Positions 51,829 through 60,289 of a stretch of 64,000 nucleotides of DNA are shown here, one piece after another. Below the pieces are notes generated by a model. That model saw nothing but the letters and a program-made list of their open reading frames with translations. It was not told the DNA's origin and did not search any database. This DNA is from Candidatus Ozemibacter sibiricus (GTDB taxonomy: Bacteria; Muiribacteriota; Ozemobacteria; Ozemobacterales; Ozemobacteraceae): positions 1 to 64,000 of the forward strand of contig QOQW01000009.1 of assembly GCA_003327425.1 (NCBI GenBank), given 5' to 3'. Position numbers and translations under genes: made by a program. Within the stretch, counting starts at the first letter, position 1. Each line of letters begins with the position of its first letter.

Positions 51829-53325
51829 TCAGCTCTGCGGCGCCGCCGAAGCCGAGATGGCCCGCTCGCTGGCCCACAGTTTGATGAATTTGATCTGCTC
51901 CGACATGGTGCGCGACAGGGGAACGGTATTGCGGATGATCGTGTAGAGGTCGTCCTGGTGCAAGGGGGTGCCCCGGTGGAAGGCCTCGACCATGGCGGCC
52001 TCGATGACGTGCTCGATCTCGGCCCCGTTCCAGTATTCGGTGGCCACGCTGAGCAGGGTCAGGTCGAACTGGGCGGGGTCGTTCCCCCGGCGGGCCAGAT
52101 GCACCCGGAAGATCTCCTCCCGTTCGCGGTCGCTGGGCAGGTCGATGAAGAAGACCTGGTCGAACCGCCCCTTGCGGATGATCTCGGCGGGCAGCAGGTC
52201 GATGCGGTTGGCGGTGGCGGCGACGAAGACATCGGCTGACTTCTCCTGCATCCAGGTGAGGAAGGCGGAGAAGATGTGCGAACCGGTGCTGCCGTCCTTC
52301 ATGGCCACGCTGCTGATGCCGCCTTCGATCTCGTCGATCCAGAGGATGGCGGGGGCGACCGCCTCGACGAACTTGATGGCGCGGTGGAAGGCCGCCTCCG
52401 GGGTGCCATAGAGTCCGGAGTAGACCTGATTCATGTCGAGCCGGAAGAGAGGCAATTGCCACAGATGGCTGATCGCCTTCACCGACAGCGACTTGCCGCA
52501 CCCCGAGATGCCCATCATCAGCAAGCCGCGCGGCGGCGTGATGCCGGCCGCCGCCGCCTCGGGCGAGAACAGCTTCTTGCGTTTGATCAGCCAGTCTTTC
52601 AGATTCTGCAGGCCGCCGACATCATCGATGCTGGCCGAGACCCGCACATACTCCAGGATGCCCGATTTGCGGGCCATCTGCTCCTTTTCATCGTGCAAGG
52701 CCTGCAAGAGGCTCTCGGTGATCGTCTTCTGGCCCCACAGCAGTTTGTTCAGGCTGAACTGGGCCTCGGCCGCCGTGAACCCTTTCAGGGTCATGGCCGC
52801 CTGGGTGATCTGGTCTTGGGTGAGGTGGCACTCGGCCCCCTTCTTGGCGGCGGCGGCCAGCGCACGTTCGACGATCTCTCGCAGCTCGGCCAGATCGGGC
52901 AGGGGGAAGTCGACGACGAAGACGTCTTTTCCCAGGGCGGGCGGCACCCGGAAGTCGGGCCCCAATAAGAAGGCGAAGCGGTTCTGCCCCCGGAAAGCCT
53001 GGGCCAGATCGCGAATCCGGCGCTGGATTTCGGGGCGGTCCAGGTAGGTTTGCAGGTCGTGCAGCACGAAGAACCCGGGGTCAGGGTGGGCCAGAATCTT
53101 GTCGAGGGCGAGGTCGGGGGTCGGCGCCGGATCGAGGACCGTCTCGCCGCAGGTCAGGCCATGGCTGAGGTCCCAGCGGATGAGGGGACGGTCGGCGCCG
53201 AAGACCGAACGCGCGAACAAGCCCAGGGCGGCGACGGTCTGATCTTCCTCCCAGGTGTTGATGCCGATGACCGGGTAGCCGGCGATCAGCGCCTTCTTGA
53301 TCGGGCTGACCCGCTCTGTGCGCAT
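51829..53325 (-). CDS. Ycf46-like AAA+ ATPase
   Basis: 498 residues. The N-terminal half is a degenerate ATPase-like domain (LIAGYPVIGINTWEED, HPDPGFFVLHDLQTYLDRP). The C-terminal half is a canonical AAA+ module: MMGISGCGKS (Walker A, near residue 270), AILWIDEIEGG (Walker B), VAATANRIDLLPAEIIRKGRFD (sensor 1 and arginine finger). This two-part layout is that of Ycf46 proteins of cyanobacteria and other phyla, linked to CO2 or stress responses but without a fixed function. A 66-residue ORF ends 3 bp upstream, so they form an operon. Confidence 0.8.
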   Translation of the reverse strand: MRTERVSPIKKALIAGYPVIGINTWEEDQTVAALGLFARSVFGADRPLIRWDLSHGLTCGETVLDPAPTPDLALDKILAHPDPGFFVLHDLQTYLDRPEIQRRIRDLAQAFRGQNRFAFLLGPDFRVPPALGKDVFVVDFPLPDLAELREIVERALAAAAKKGAECHLTQDQITQAAMTLKGFTAAEAQFSLNKLLWGQKTITESLLQALHDEKEQMARKSGILEYVRVSASIDDVGGLQNLKDWLIKRKKLFSPEAAAAGITPPRGLLMMGISGCGKSLSVKAISHLWQLPLFRLDMNQVYSGLYGTPEAAFHRAIKFVEAVAPAILWIDEIEGGISSVAMKDGSTGSHIFSAFLTWMQEKSADVFVAATANRIDLLPAEIIRKGRFDQVFFIDLPSDREREEIFRVHLARRGNDPAQFDLTLLSVATEYWNGAEIEHVIEAAMVEAFHRGTPLHQDDLYTIIRNTVPLSRTMSEQIKFIKLWASERAISASAAPQS

Positions 53326-53328
53326 GGG

Positions 53329-53529
53329 TCAGATCTTGGGGTGCTGAGCGGTCGGACGGCGCCGGTTCGACCAGGCGAAGTGTTGGTTCTCGGTCGTGGT
53401 CGGCGCGCCAACCGCCTGCCGGAAGAGGTCGATCTCGAAAAGCTCTCGCAGGCCCCCGGGAAGGGCCGCTCGTTCACCCAGGGGAGTGGCGACGACCGGG
53501 GGCGGGGTGGTCTCGCGTTGCACGTTCAT
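53329..53529 (-). CDS. Small unrecognised protein upstream of the Ycf46-like ATPase
   Basis: 66 residues. The start at 53529 has GAGGTG 5 nt upstream; the frame is open further but overlaps a promoter region. Sequence: an N-terminal Pro/Thr part (TTPPPVVATP), a central hydrophobic helix (GGLRELFEIDLFRQAVG) and a polar C-terminus. It ends 3 bp before the ATPase start, so it is probably co-expressed and may be an adaptor. I know no family. Confidence 0.45.
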   Translation of the reverse strand: MNVQRETTPPPVVATPLGERAALPGGLRELFEIDLFRQAVGAPTTTENQHFAWSNRRRPTAQHPKI

Positions 53530-53605
53530 GGAGCACCTCGTCGAAGGGGTTTCTCCCCTCCATTTAACCACAAAGCCGCAGGGCTGAAAATACCAAAAAA
53601 TGTTC

Positions 53606-53634
53606 TTGACCTGCCTCATTGTTTGTGATATGCT
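53606..53634 (+). promoter_or_regulatory. Promoter of the secreted 262-residue protein gene
   Basis: TTGACC (53606-53611), a 17-nt spacer and TATGCT (53629-53634), 69 nt before the start. Confidence 0.65.
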
Positions 53635-53703
53635 GCCTCTCCTGCCCTGAACGATCCCGCTCGACCGGACGCTGGCAGGAAATCTCGGAGGAACCTGAAC
53701 GCT

Positions 53704-54492
53704 ATGGCTCATCGGAATGTGTCGCCAATGTCCAAGGTGGGAATGATCTTTTTTGCTCTGCTCGTCGCGGTCGCTCCGGCCGGAATGGCTGCGCGGTTGG
53801 CCGATTTCGACCAGCAGTTCCTCCAGGAAGTCCAACGGAATCACCAGACGGTATCCCACAAGACCGGCCTGGTCCTGACCATCAATCGGCTGCTCGACTG
53901 CTCGGCGACCGGGCGCATCGACGTCGCGCTCATCGGCCTCAATGAGGCCCCGGAATGGGTGGTCGAAACCTGGATGCGCCACGAACCCGAAGCCAAGGAA
54001 GTCAGTCTGTCACGGTACCGCATGATCCTCAATGCCGGCAAACCCCAGTCCAGGACCGATTTCTACCGCTTCCGCACCATCCGGTCCGATGGCTGCGTCA
54101 GCGAGATCCTCTACCAGAATCTGCCGCGCGAGAAGCGGGCGGCCCTCATCTTCCAGTTCGAGAACGGCGACCCCACCGGTCAGTTCAAGAACCTCGCCAC
54201 CGTCCTGGAAGACCTGCTGGCTTGCGTCGAAGAAGGCAGTTTCACCGTCGAGAAGGTGGCGTTCACCGATGTCCCGCAGCGGGTGCACGACCTGTGGCGC
54301 CGTCACGTCGTGCCTGATCTGCAGGATCGCCCCGTGCTCGCGCAGGAGTTCACCGCCAACACCCCCGGCGGGATCGAGACCTACTGGCGGCTCAGCGCCT
54401 CCCTTCCCGAGAGCGCGCACGAGCAGACCCTGCTGATCTACCGCGACCAGGTCGTGTTCGACATCGTCGACGACACCGTCAAGACCTTCTGA
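53704..54492 (+). CDS. Secreted protein of unknown function
   Basis: 262 residues; GGAGG lies 12 nt before the ATG, so an internal Met9 is a possible start. A signal peptide (VGMIFFALLVAVAPAGMAA) precedes a mature part of about 230 residues with mixed alpha/beta character and conserved-looking DFYRFRTIRSDGCVSEIL and ETYWRLSASLPES. Two Cys occur in separate segments (LLDCSATG, SDGCVSE). No domain recognised. Monocistronic, with its own promoter and a strong terminator. Confidence 0.65.
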   Translation: MAHRNVSPMSKVGMIFFALLVAVAPAGMAARLADFDQQFLQEVQRNHQTVSHKTGLVLTINRLLDCSATGRIDVALIGLNEAPEWVVETWMRHEPEAKEVSLSRYRMILNAGKPQSRTDFYRFRTIRSDGCVSEILYQNLPREKRAALIFQFENGDPTGQFKNLATVLEDLLACVEEGSFTVEKVAFTDVPQRVHDLWRRHVVPDLQDRPVLAQEFTANTPGGIETYWRLSASLPESAHEQTLLIYRDQVVFDIVDDTVKTF

Positions 54493-54511
54493 CTCTTTTT
54501 CCTGACTGCGC

Positions 54512-54546
54512 ACGGGGCCCCGTCCGCGGGCCCCGTTCCCTTTTGG
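54512..54546 (+). terminator. Terminator after the secreted protein gene
   Basis: ACGGGGCCC (54512-54520) and GGGCCCCGT (54528-54536) form a perfect 9-bp stem with a 7-nt loop, followed by TCCCTTTTGG. It sits between convergent genes. Confidence 0.75.
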
Positions 54547-55947
54547 TCAGATGCCGCTACCGACCGCGTCGAGAGCCTTCCAGACGTCGAGCGAGGGGGG
54601 CGGGGCGATCCGGAAGTCGCGCAGGACGAGGCTGGGGCCGCGTCCGTTGCTCGTGCCCAGTTGATAGCCGCGAATCAGGAAATTCTCGGTCGTGCTCTCG
54701 TACTGGGGCGGGGGAAAGGCCTGACCGAACGAGCTGTCGGGGCCGATCACCATGCTCCAGTTGTCGGGCAGGTCGGGCGAGACGTTGACGTTCGACAGAT
54801 CCATCGAGGGGAGCCGGTCGGGATCCAGATGGATGAGCAACCGTGCGTAGTAGTTGGGGAAGGGCCCTTCTTTTTCGCGGGCCGTCAGCCACAGGCGCGT
54901 CATGCCCTGGACGGCCGGATCGACGAAGACGAACAGCACATCGCTGGCCAGGATGTCGATGCTCTTGATCGCCGTCCAGTCGAACATCAGATCGAGAGGG
55001 ACCATCGGGAAGGGCGTCGACGGGGCGAAGGTGGTCTTCAGATAGAACCGGTCCTCGCCCTCCTCGAAAGCGTAGGCCTGTCGGAAGGAGAAGATCTCGG
55101 GCAGCTTCAGCAAGAACTGGGCCTTGCCGGTCACCACCATGGTCTCGAGGTAGCTGCGGGCCTTGTCCGCCAGCGTCGGGTCGAGGGTGACCGCTTTGAC
55201 CAGCAGCCGGATCATCCCGGGCAGGTCGCCCTGCAGGCGAGCCACCCGGCCGGCCAGCAGATGCTGGGCCGCGCTGGCTCCGCCCTTCGCGATGATGGCC
55301 GTGATCTCGTCGCTGATGCGCGCCAGCATCTCTTCGTCGTCCAGGCCCGCGATCTCGGGGTCTTTTTCCACCGCCTCCTCGAAGGCGTCGAGGGCGGGTT
55401 CCTTCTCGCCCCGCGACCAGTGCTGCATGGCCAGTTCGAACAGGGCCTGCGGGTCGCCGCCGGCCGCCTTCTCCTTGGCCTTGGCCAGCACCTCGTCGGA
55501 GGCGCGCGGGGTGCGCTTGCGAACCGGAGGCACATACGGTTTGGGCTTGGACTGGCGAATGACGAAATGCCCGACCGTCGGCCCCCAGGTCCAGTTGTCG
55601 TATTTCCATTCCTTGGTGCCGAGGCCGCCGTATTTGCGGTAGAGGTCGGCCTTGGCCAGCTCATTCCGCTCGCGGGCCAGCTTTTCCTGGCATTTGCGGA
55701 TCCAGAACATGGCGCCCAGGTTCTTGGGGTCGAGCTGGAAGATCGATTCGAACACGGCGATGGCCTCTTCATACCGTCGCCGGTCGAACAGATGGATGCC
55801 AGCCTGGGTCAAGCGGGTCAGTCTGATGCTGAGCGGCAGACGTTGATACTGCTGCAGGTCGATCGAGGGTTCGGGGGGAGCGGCGAACCCCGACAGCAGA
55901 ACGGCGAGGCCGATCACCAGAAGGCCGAACGTGCACAATCGTCGCAT
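54547..55947 (-). CDS. Secreted TPR-repeat protein
   Basis: 466 residues. A signal peptide (LCTFGLLVIGLAVLLSGFAA) is followed by TPR motifs: GIHLFDRRRYEEAIAVFESI near residue 50, then ALFELAMQHWSRGEKEPALD and HLLAGRVARLQGDLPGMIRL. The C-terminal 200 residues are a beta-rich domain (LMFDWTAIKSIDILASDVLF, LLIHLDPDRLPSMDLS) that I cannot name. It probably works in the periplasm or outer membrane. On the same strand as the STN and STI1-like genes, it may be the last gene of a three-gene group (gaps of 130 and 31 bp). Confidence 0.7.
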   Translation of the reverse strand: MRRLCTFGLLVIGLAVLLSGFAAPPEPSIDLQQYQRLPLSIRLTRLTQAGIHLFDRRRYEEAIAVFESIFQLDPKNLGAMFWIRKCQEKLARERNELAKADLYRKYGGLGTKEWKYDNWTWGPTVGHFVIRQSKPKPYVPPVRKRTPRASDEVLAKAKEKAAGGDPQALFELAMQHWSRGEKEPALDAFEEAVEKDPEIAGLDDEEMLARISDEITAIIAKGGASAAQHLLAGRVARLQGDLPGMIRLLVKAVTLDPTLADKARSYLETMVVTGKAQFLLKLPEIFSFRQAYAFEEGEDRFYLKTTFAPSTPFPMVPLDLMFDWTAIKSIDILASDVLFVFVDPAVQGMTRLWLTAREKEGPFPNYYARLLIHLDPDRLPSMDLSNVNVSPDLPDNWSMVIGPDSSFGQAFPPPQYESTTENFLIRGYQLGTSNGRGPSLVLRDFRIAPPPSLDVWKALDAVGSGI

Positions 55948-56077
55948 GGCGGGTCTATCGGCAGGGGGCGGAGTTTTCCTGAGCGACCGGGCTGTCGCAG
56001 AACCGCCACCCGCGAGCGCCGCGCACCATCGCGGGGCCCCAGGGCCAGCCCGGGCCGGCTCCTCCGCCCGCTCAGGG

Positions 56078-56893
56078 TCACGGCGAGATCAGAATCGAGA
56101 AGTCGGTCTCCATCATGCGGAACCCGTTCAGGTAGACAATGCCGAGCAGGACGCGCTCCCAGGGCATGTCGATGATCCGCATCGTCATGTTGCCCGTGAT
56201 CTGTTCGGTGAACCGGATGTCGATGCCCGAGAAGTTGCGCAGGATGCGGCCGATGGTCGGCAGCTCGAGGTTGCGGAAATCGGCATTGAGCCGCTTGCCC
56301 CGCGTGATCTTGGCCTTGAGGGGAATGTGCATGACCTTCCACAGATCCTCGAGCAGGCCGCGTTCCCCCACGTAGAGACAACCGTCATACAGGCGCCACT
56401 CGAATCCGCGGGGAGCCAGGGCCTCTTGCAGAACCTGTTCGACCGTCTCGCCCTTGACTTCATTGAGGTTGCCCCGCACCGCCCGGCTGACCATCAGCGA
56501 CAGGCCGGTCTGCTGGCTGATGGCGGCCAGCAGATCGCGCAGATCGACGAACCGCTCGGTCGGCTTGAAGGCCTGGCGCAGAGGGTTGTCGGCGACCGGG
56601 GCCGTCGGCGCCCGCGACGGGCCCGCCGCCGGGGGCCGGGGCGGGGTGGCGGTGGCCACGAGGGAGGAGGCGGAGGAAGGTGTCGCCGTGACGGTGGTCG
56701 GCGCGCGCCCCGCTCCTGCCTCGCGTCGGCGGGGCCTGGCCGCGGTTTGACCTCGCCCGGTGGCGGCAGGGGCGATGACGGGGGCCGGGCGGTCAGGAGC
56801 GGGGGGCGGGGTGGCGACCGGGGTGCCCCCGGCCATCGGGGTGGCTAGGAATACGGTGAGCGCCCATGGCAGGATGATCCTCTTCTTGTACAT
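56078..56893 (-). CDS. Secretin/STN-domain protein
   Basis: 271 residues. A signal peptide (ILPWALTVFLATPMAGG) and a Pro/Ala-rich linker to about residue 105 precede two STN (secretin and TonB N-terminal short) type modules: FVDLRDLLAAISQQTGLSLM with VEQVLQEALAPRGFEW, then DFRNLELPTIGRILRNFSGI with ITGNMTMRIIDMPWERVLLG. It lacks the beta-barrel secretin domain, so it is not a complete PilQ or GspD. It could be a periplasmic accessory to a secretin complex. The gene is preceded by the STI1-like gene on the same strand. Confidence 0.75.
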   Translation of the reverse strand: MYKKRIILPWALTVFLATPMAGGTPVATPPPAPDRPAPVIAPAATGRGQTAARPRRREAGAGRAPTTVTATPSSASSLVATATPPRPPAAGPSRAPTAPVADNPLRQAFKPTERFVDLRDLLAAISQQTGLSLMVSRAVRGNLNEVKGETVEQVLQEALAPRGFEWRLYDGCLYVGERGLLEDLWKVMHIPLKAKITRGKRLNADFRNLELPTIGRILRNFSGIDIRFTEQITGNMTMRIIDMPWERVLLGIVYLNGFRMMETDFSILISP

Positions 56894-56924
56894 TCCTCTC
56901 TGCTCCTGGTCGGGGCGTGGGTTC

Positions 56925-57521
56925 TCATTCCACGTCCCCGAGGATGTCCTTGATATCCTGGCTGTTCATGAGCCGTTGCATTTTCTCGTTGTTCATCAAG
57001 AACTGGTAGTCGCCGCTCTGGATGGCCTGCATCACCTCGGGGTCATTCAAGACATCGACCATTTCGGGGGAATCCTGGAGGGCGGTGACCTTGTTGAGGA
57101 AATTGCCATCCATCATCATGGATTGCACCCGCGTGTTGACCTGCTGCTGCTGTTCCCGCAGGTCGTCAGACCGGCTGGGAGCCGGCGTCACCGGTTGTGG
57201 CTGGGCGCGCGCGGGCGGCGCGGCGGTGGGGCGAGCGGCCGCGCCAGGGCGTTGGGCGGGGGCGCCTTCGCGAATGGCCGGGGGAGCGGCGCCTTCCATC
57301 ACGATCGACACCACCTGGCTGGCCGGGATCTTCACCTCGCCCATGGACGTTGTCAGGATGCGGTAGGTATCGTTGGTCATCTCGAGGACTTTGCCGCGGA
57401 TGATGGTCTGGTCTTTGAGCTGGATGACCTGCTGGGCGGTCAGAGGGCCGGCCGCGACCAGAACCAGGAGCGCGGCCAGAAGCGTGGAAGCGGGGACGAG
57501 ACGACAGCGATGCATATTCAT
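56925..57521 (-). CDS. Secreted protein with a C-terminal STI1-like motif
   Basis: 198 residues. A signal peptide (TLLAALLVLVAAGPLTA) precedes a short beta-rich LSm-like segment (VIQLKDQTIIRGKVLEMTND, VKIPASQVVSIVME), a Pro/Ala-rich linker, and a helical C-part with NDPEVMQAIQSGDYQFLMN and KMQRLMNSQDIKDIL, which resembles the STI1/DP module. It heads the group with the STN and TPR genes and is divergent from desulfoferrodoxin. I infer a periplasmic assembly or chaperone-like role; not proven. Confidence 0.65.
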   Translation of the reverse strand: MNMHRCRLVPASTLLAALLVLVAAGPLTAQQVIQLKDQTIIRGKVLEMTNDTYRILTTSMGEVKIPASQVVSIVMEGAAPPAIREGAPAQRPGAAARPTAAPPARAQPQPVTPAPSRSDDLREQQQQVNTRVQSMMMDGNFLNKVTALQDSPEMVDVLNDPEVMQAIQSGDYQFLMNNEKMQRLMNSQDIKDILGDVE

Positions 57522-57565
57522 GCTTCCAATCTAGCGGCCTGTGGTCCTGATGTCAAATGGGCCGG

Positions 57566-57594
57566 TTGACCTGCCGCGGGGGGAAACGTATAAT
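57566..57594 (+). promoter_or_regulatory. Promoter of desulfoferrodoxin
   Basis: TTGACC (57566-57571), a 17-nt spacer and a consensus TATAAT (57589-57594). ATTTCGGAAAT just downstream is a small symmetric site. The best promoter match in the window, which fits a strongly expressed stress protein. Confidence 0.8.
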
Positions 57595-57627
57595 CCTTCC
57601 GCCATTTCGGAAATTCAAGGAGGGATT

Positions 57628-58008
57628 ATGCCCAAACTCCACGAAGTCTATAAGTGCAAGCATTGCGGCAACGTCGTCGAGGTCGTCCACGCCGGGGCGG
57701 CCAACCTCGTCTGCTGCGGCGAGAACATGACCCACCTGGTCGAGAACACGGTCGATGCCGCCAAGGAGAAGCACGTGCCGGTCGTCGAGGAGACCGCCCA
57801 GGGCTTGCTGGTCAAGGTCGGCAGCGTCACGCACCCGATGGAGGAGAAGCACTACATCGAGTGGATCCAGCTCCTCGCCGGGGAGAAATCCTACACCCAT
57901 TTCCTGAAGCCCGGCGACAAGCCTGAAGCGTTGTTCCCCATCAAGCCGACGGCCTTCACCGTGCGGGAACACTGCAATCTGCACGGCCTGTGGGCCGCCA
58001 GCAAGTAA
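57628..58008 (+). CDS. dfx: Desulfoferrodoxin (superoxide reductase)
   Basis: 126 residues from 57628 with AAGGAGGG 5 nt upstream. The N-terminal desulforedoxin domain has all four iron ligands, Cys10, Cys13, Cys29 and Cys30 ([15 protein letters not shown]), making it the two-centre class. The superoxide reductase domain has [13 protein letters not shown] and [10 protein letters not shown], which supply the His4-Cys ligands of centre II; the usual Glu-Lys loop near residue 47 reads [10 protein letters not shown]. It reduces superoxide to hydrogen peroxide without releasing oxygen, typical of anaerobes. Monocistronic. Confidence 0.95.
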   Translation: MPKLHEVYKCKHCGNVVEVVHAGAANLVCCGENMTHLVENTVDAAKEKHVPVVEETAQGLLVKVGSVTHPMEEKHYIEWIQLLAGEKSYTHFLKPGDKPEALFPIKPTAFTVREHCNLHGLWAASK

Positions 58009-58095
58009 TCCTCGTTCCGAGAAAAACGCCGGGCCTGGCCCGGTGATCCTTGGCGAGAGGGGAACGAAGATGCGAGACGTCGTTTAGTGCCGCGC

Positions 58096-58128
58096 GGGGA
58101 CGGCCACCTCGACCGAGGTGCCGTCCCC
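58096..58128. terminator. Long hairpin between convergent genes
   Basis: GGGGACGGCCACCTCG pairs with GAGGTGCCGTCCCC around an ACC loop, with one bulged C. It lies between dfx and the convergent Pro-rich gene and could stop transcripts from both sides, although no T-run flanks it. Confidence 0.5.
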
Positions 58129-58149
58129 GCCAGAACGTCTTGCCTCCCC

Positions 58150-59517
58150 TCAGGGCTTGGGATGGCTCTCCTGACGCGACCGGCGGGTTCGCCGGTCGCG
58201 CGGATTTGTTGGCGCTTCCAGGATCGGCTGCGGGAAGGTCACGCTGCGGGTCGCCATCCGCTGCAGGGGGTCGGTGCCGGTGATGCGCAGCGTGCCGCCC
58301 GACGGGTAGCCGTCATCATTGACCAGCAGGCCTTCCATGATGATCTGGAGGGTCCAGGCCCGGCCGACGCGGTCGGTGCCGGTGAAATGCAGGGTGCCGG
58401 TCAACGGACCCTGCCGGGACACCACCCCCTTCAACCCCAGGTCGCGCCGGCCGCGTCCGTCGAACCGCAGGTCGACGTGGACGTTGGTGCTGATGGGTCG
58501 GATCCAGCCGTTGAGCCGGGTCTGGAACTGGCCGAAATGGCGGTATTCGTAGGCATTGAACGAGCGGTCGCGGACGACGATCTCGTCGGGCGAGGTCTGG
58601 TACCAATGCGGGAGCGGGAACGGTACCAGGCCGACCAGCCTCGTGGCCAGGGCGGGAATCCGCAGGATCTGGCGGATCAGCGGGGCGCTGTGCGGGTTCT
58701 GCGGCAGGTCGCGCAGGGCGCTGACCGCCCGGGTGAACCGCCGCAGATTGGCCGCGGCTTCCGGCAACAGACCGTGGCTGGGCACGGTCGGCGGCAGGCC
58801 GGGCGCGGTGGGCACCAGCGCCGGCGGGGGCGGCGGGGCGGGCGGGCGGAGGCGGGCCGGCGTCGCCGGCGTGATGCGGGACCCCCGGATGTGGACGCCC
58901 GCGGTGGAAGGCCCGGGCGGGGTGGTCGGGACCGCCCCCATCAGCCCCAGCGGCGGCGGAGGAGGAAGCGGCGGAGGCGCGCTCGGTGCCGCTGCCCCGG
59001 TGGTGGGGCTACCGGGAGCGGCCGGCAGCAGGGCCGGCGGCGCTGGAGGCAGGCCCGCGCCCGGCGTCGGGGGCGGCACTGGCGGCACCGGCGCCATCGG
59101 CCGGTAGGGCGCTTCAGGCAGGAGGGCCGCGCCGGTCCCTGTCCCGGGCGAGGCGCCCAGGCCCGGGGCGCTGCCGGGGACGGCGTTGGTTCCCGCGGGC
59201 AAGAGGGGGGCTGGCACGACTGCCGAGGTGGGGGTCGCCAGAGGCGCGCCCCTTCCGGCCATCGCAGCGGCGGCCGGCCCGCCCTGACTCGTGGACGAGG
59301 TGGGCGGAGCCACTGGCAGCGGCGGAACGACCAGGGGCGGCGGCCCGGCGAGCGTCGGGGGCGGCGTCATCGGTCCGGCGCTCAACAGCGGCGGTTCCGC
59401 CGTGGCCGGCGTGCCACGGCCCGCGGTCGGGGCCGCGGTCTGGGCAATGCCGGCCAGTGGCATGAACAGGCCGACCAGGAGCAGAAGCGACAGGCAGCAG
59501 CAACGCGTGCGGGACAT
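58150..59517 (-). CDS. Secreted Pro/Ala-rich protein with a C-terminal unassigned domain
   Basis: 455 residues from 59517 (GAGGTG 6 nt upstream); the longer open frame lacks a signal. The signal peptide (CCCLSLLLLVGLFMPLAGIA) precedes about 200 residues of low-complexity Pro/Ala/Gly (PPPTLAGPPPLVVPPLPVAP). The last 200 residues look folded: NLRRFTRAVSALRDLPQNPH, DEIVVRDRSFNAYEYRHFGQ, VHVDLRFDGRGRRDLGLKG and GTLRITGTDPLQRM. It is probably exported and anchored or flexible in the envelope. No family recognised. Confidence 0.6.
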   Translation of the reverse strand: MSRTRCCCLSLLLLVGLFMPLAGIAQTAAPTAGRGTPATAEPPLLSAGPMTPPPTLAGPPPLVVPPLPVAPPTSSTSQGGPAAAAMAGRGAPLATPTSAVVPAPLLPAGTNAVPGSAPGLGASPGTGTGAALLPEAPYRPMAPVPPVPPPTPGAGLPPAPPALLPAAPGSPTTGAAAPSAPPPLPPPPPLGLMGAVPTTPPGPSTAGVHIRGSRITPATPARLRPPAPPPPPALVPTAPGLPPTVPSHGLLPEAAANLRRFTRAVSALRDLPQNPHSAPLIRQILRIPALATRLVGLVPFPLPHWYQTSPDEIVVRDRSFNAYEYRHFGQFQTRLNGWIRPISTNVHVDLRFDGRGRRDLGLKGVVSRQGPLTGTLHFTGTDRVGRAWTLQIIMEGLLVNDDGYPSGGTLRITGTDPLQRMATRSVTFPQPILEAPTNPRDRRTRRSRQESHPKP

Positions 59518-59820
59518 GCGACACCTCGACAGACGGACAGATGGAGAACGTGGCCTCAGCATACCCGGTCCGGCCCCATTGCGCAAATCGCCGAATCGCC
59601 CTCGGCCCTTCCGCTGGCGATCTTTCTCTCGCCACGACGCGGCAGGACATGTCGTATTTCCCAGTTCTTCTCTCTGCGCCTTCCGCAGAAAAGGCAAGCG
59701 TCGCCCGCTGGTCGCCCGCTGGAGCGGCTGGAGTTGGACGGTGCCCTGGATAGAGAAAGCCCGGCCCTCTCTCCCCCTCCGCTCCCTTGAGGCAGAATTT
59801 CAGCGGTTTGCGCTCTCCCC
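59518..59820. other. Gap between the Pro-rich gene and tRNA-Ala, no gene seen
   Basis: About 300 bases with no supported ORF or repeat; short open frames only. Confidence 0.4.
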
Positions 59821-59849
59821 TTGAATTTTGGCCCGAAATGCGCTACCAT
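59821..59849 (+). promoter_or_regulatory. Promoter of tRNA-Ala
   Basis: TTGAAT (59821-59826), a 17-nt spacer and TACCAT (59844-59849), about 12 nt before the tRNA. Confidence 0.6.
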
Positions 59850-59860
59850 GCAGAGGACAT

Positions 59861-59933
59861 GGGGCTGTAGCTCAGCTGGGAGAGCGCGACATTCGCATTG
59901 TCGAGGCCGTCGGTTCGATCCCGATCAGCTCCA
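59861..59933 (+). tRNA. tRNA-Ala (anticodon CGC)
   Basis: A full cloverleaf can be drawn. The acceptor GGGGCTG pairs with CAGCTCC (one G-U). The D arm is GCTC/GAGC, the anticodon stem CGACA/TGTCG with loop TTCGCAT (anticodon CGC, reads GCG), and the T arm GTCGG/CCGAT with loop TTCGATC. The discriminator is A; CCA is not encoded. The DNA just beyond its terminator is a mobile-element and defence region, so this gene is a likely island junction. Confidence 0.95.
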
Positions 59934-59944
59934 CTTTTTCGGAG

Positions 59945-59975
59945 ACCCGCCTGGTGCGGGTTTTCGTTCTTTTAG
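59945..59975 (+). terminator. Terminator of tRNA-Ala
   Basis: ACCCGC-CTGGT-GCGGGT (59945-59961) followed by TTTCGTTCTTTT. Confidence 0.8.
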
Positions 59976-60056
59976 GCCTTCTCGCTAGGCATCAGATGAC
60001 GTAGGCCACGTGGTCCATTTGCCTCCAGCATCTCAGTCCGATTATCCTGACGCCAG

Positions 60057-60176
60057 GAGCCTGTTGCATGAATCCGTTTTTCGGACTTCCGGCACAAAGC
60101 GCTCCTGATCAGGAGCGTGTTTGCTGGTGGACCGTACAGAAAAAATGGCCCTTTTGGGCATTCATGCAACAGCCTC
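60057..60176. mobile_element. 120-bp MITE-like element with 17-bp terminal inverted repeats
   Basis: The left end GAGCCTGTTGCATGAAT (60057-60073) and right end (60160-60176, the reverse complement of GAGGCTGTTGCATGAAT) match at 16 of 17 bases. The left repeat is identical to the left end of the IS that starts 27 bp further on (60204-60220). It codes for nothing convincing and is probably a non-autonomous derivative mobilised by that IS family. Confidence 0.65.
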
Positions 60177-60233
60177 TTGAGTTTTCGCATATCGGCCTCC
60201 TGGGAGCCTGTTGCATGAATATTGATTTTTTGG

Positions 60234-60262
60234 TTGTACTTTTTGATAATTCATGGTATAAT
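60234..60262 (+). promoter_or_regulatory. Transposase promoter
   Basis: TTGTAC (60234-60239), a 17-nt spacer and a consensus TATAAT (60257-60262), just inside the left end of the IS. Confidence 0.65.
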
Positions 60263-60289
60263 CGGACATCTTCTTGTGAGGCTGGTTAC

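Noticed and set aside
60068-60289. N-terminal extension of the transposase across the adjacent 120-bp element
   Set aside because: It crosses the IS end and promoter and matches no transposase sequence; the start at 60290 fits the family.
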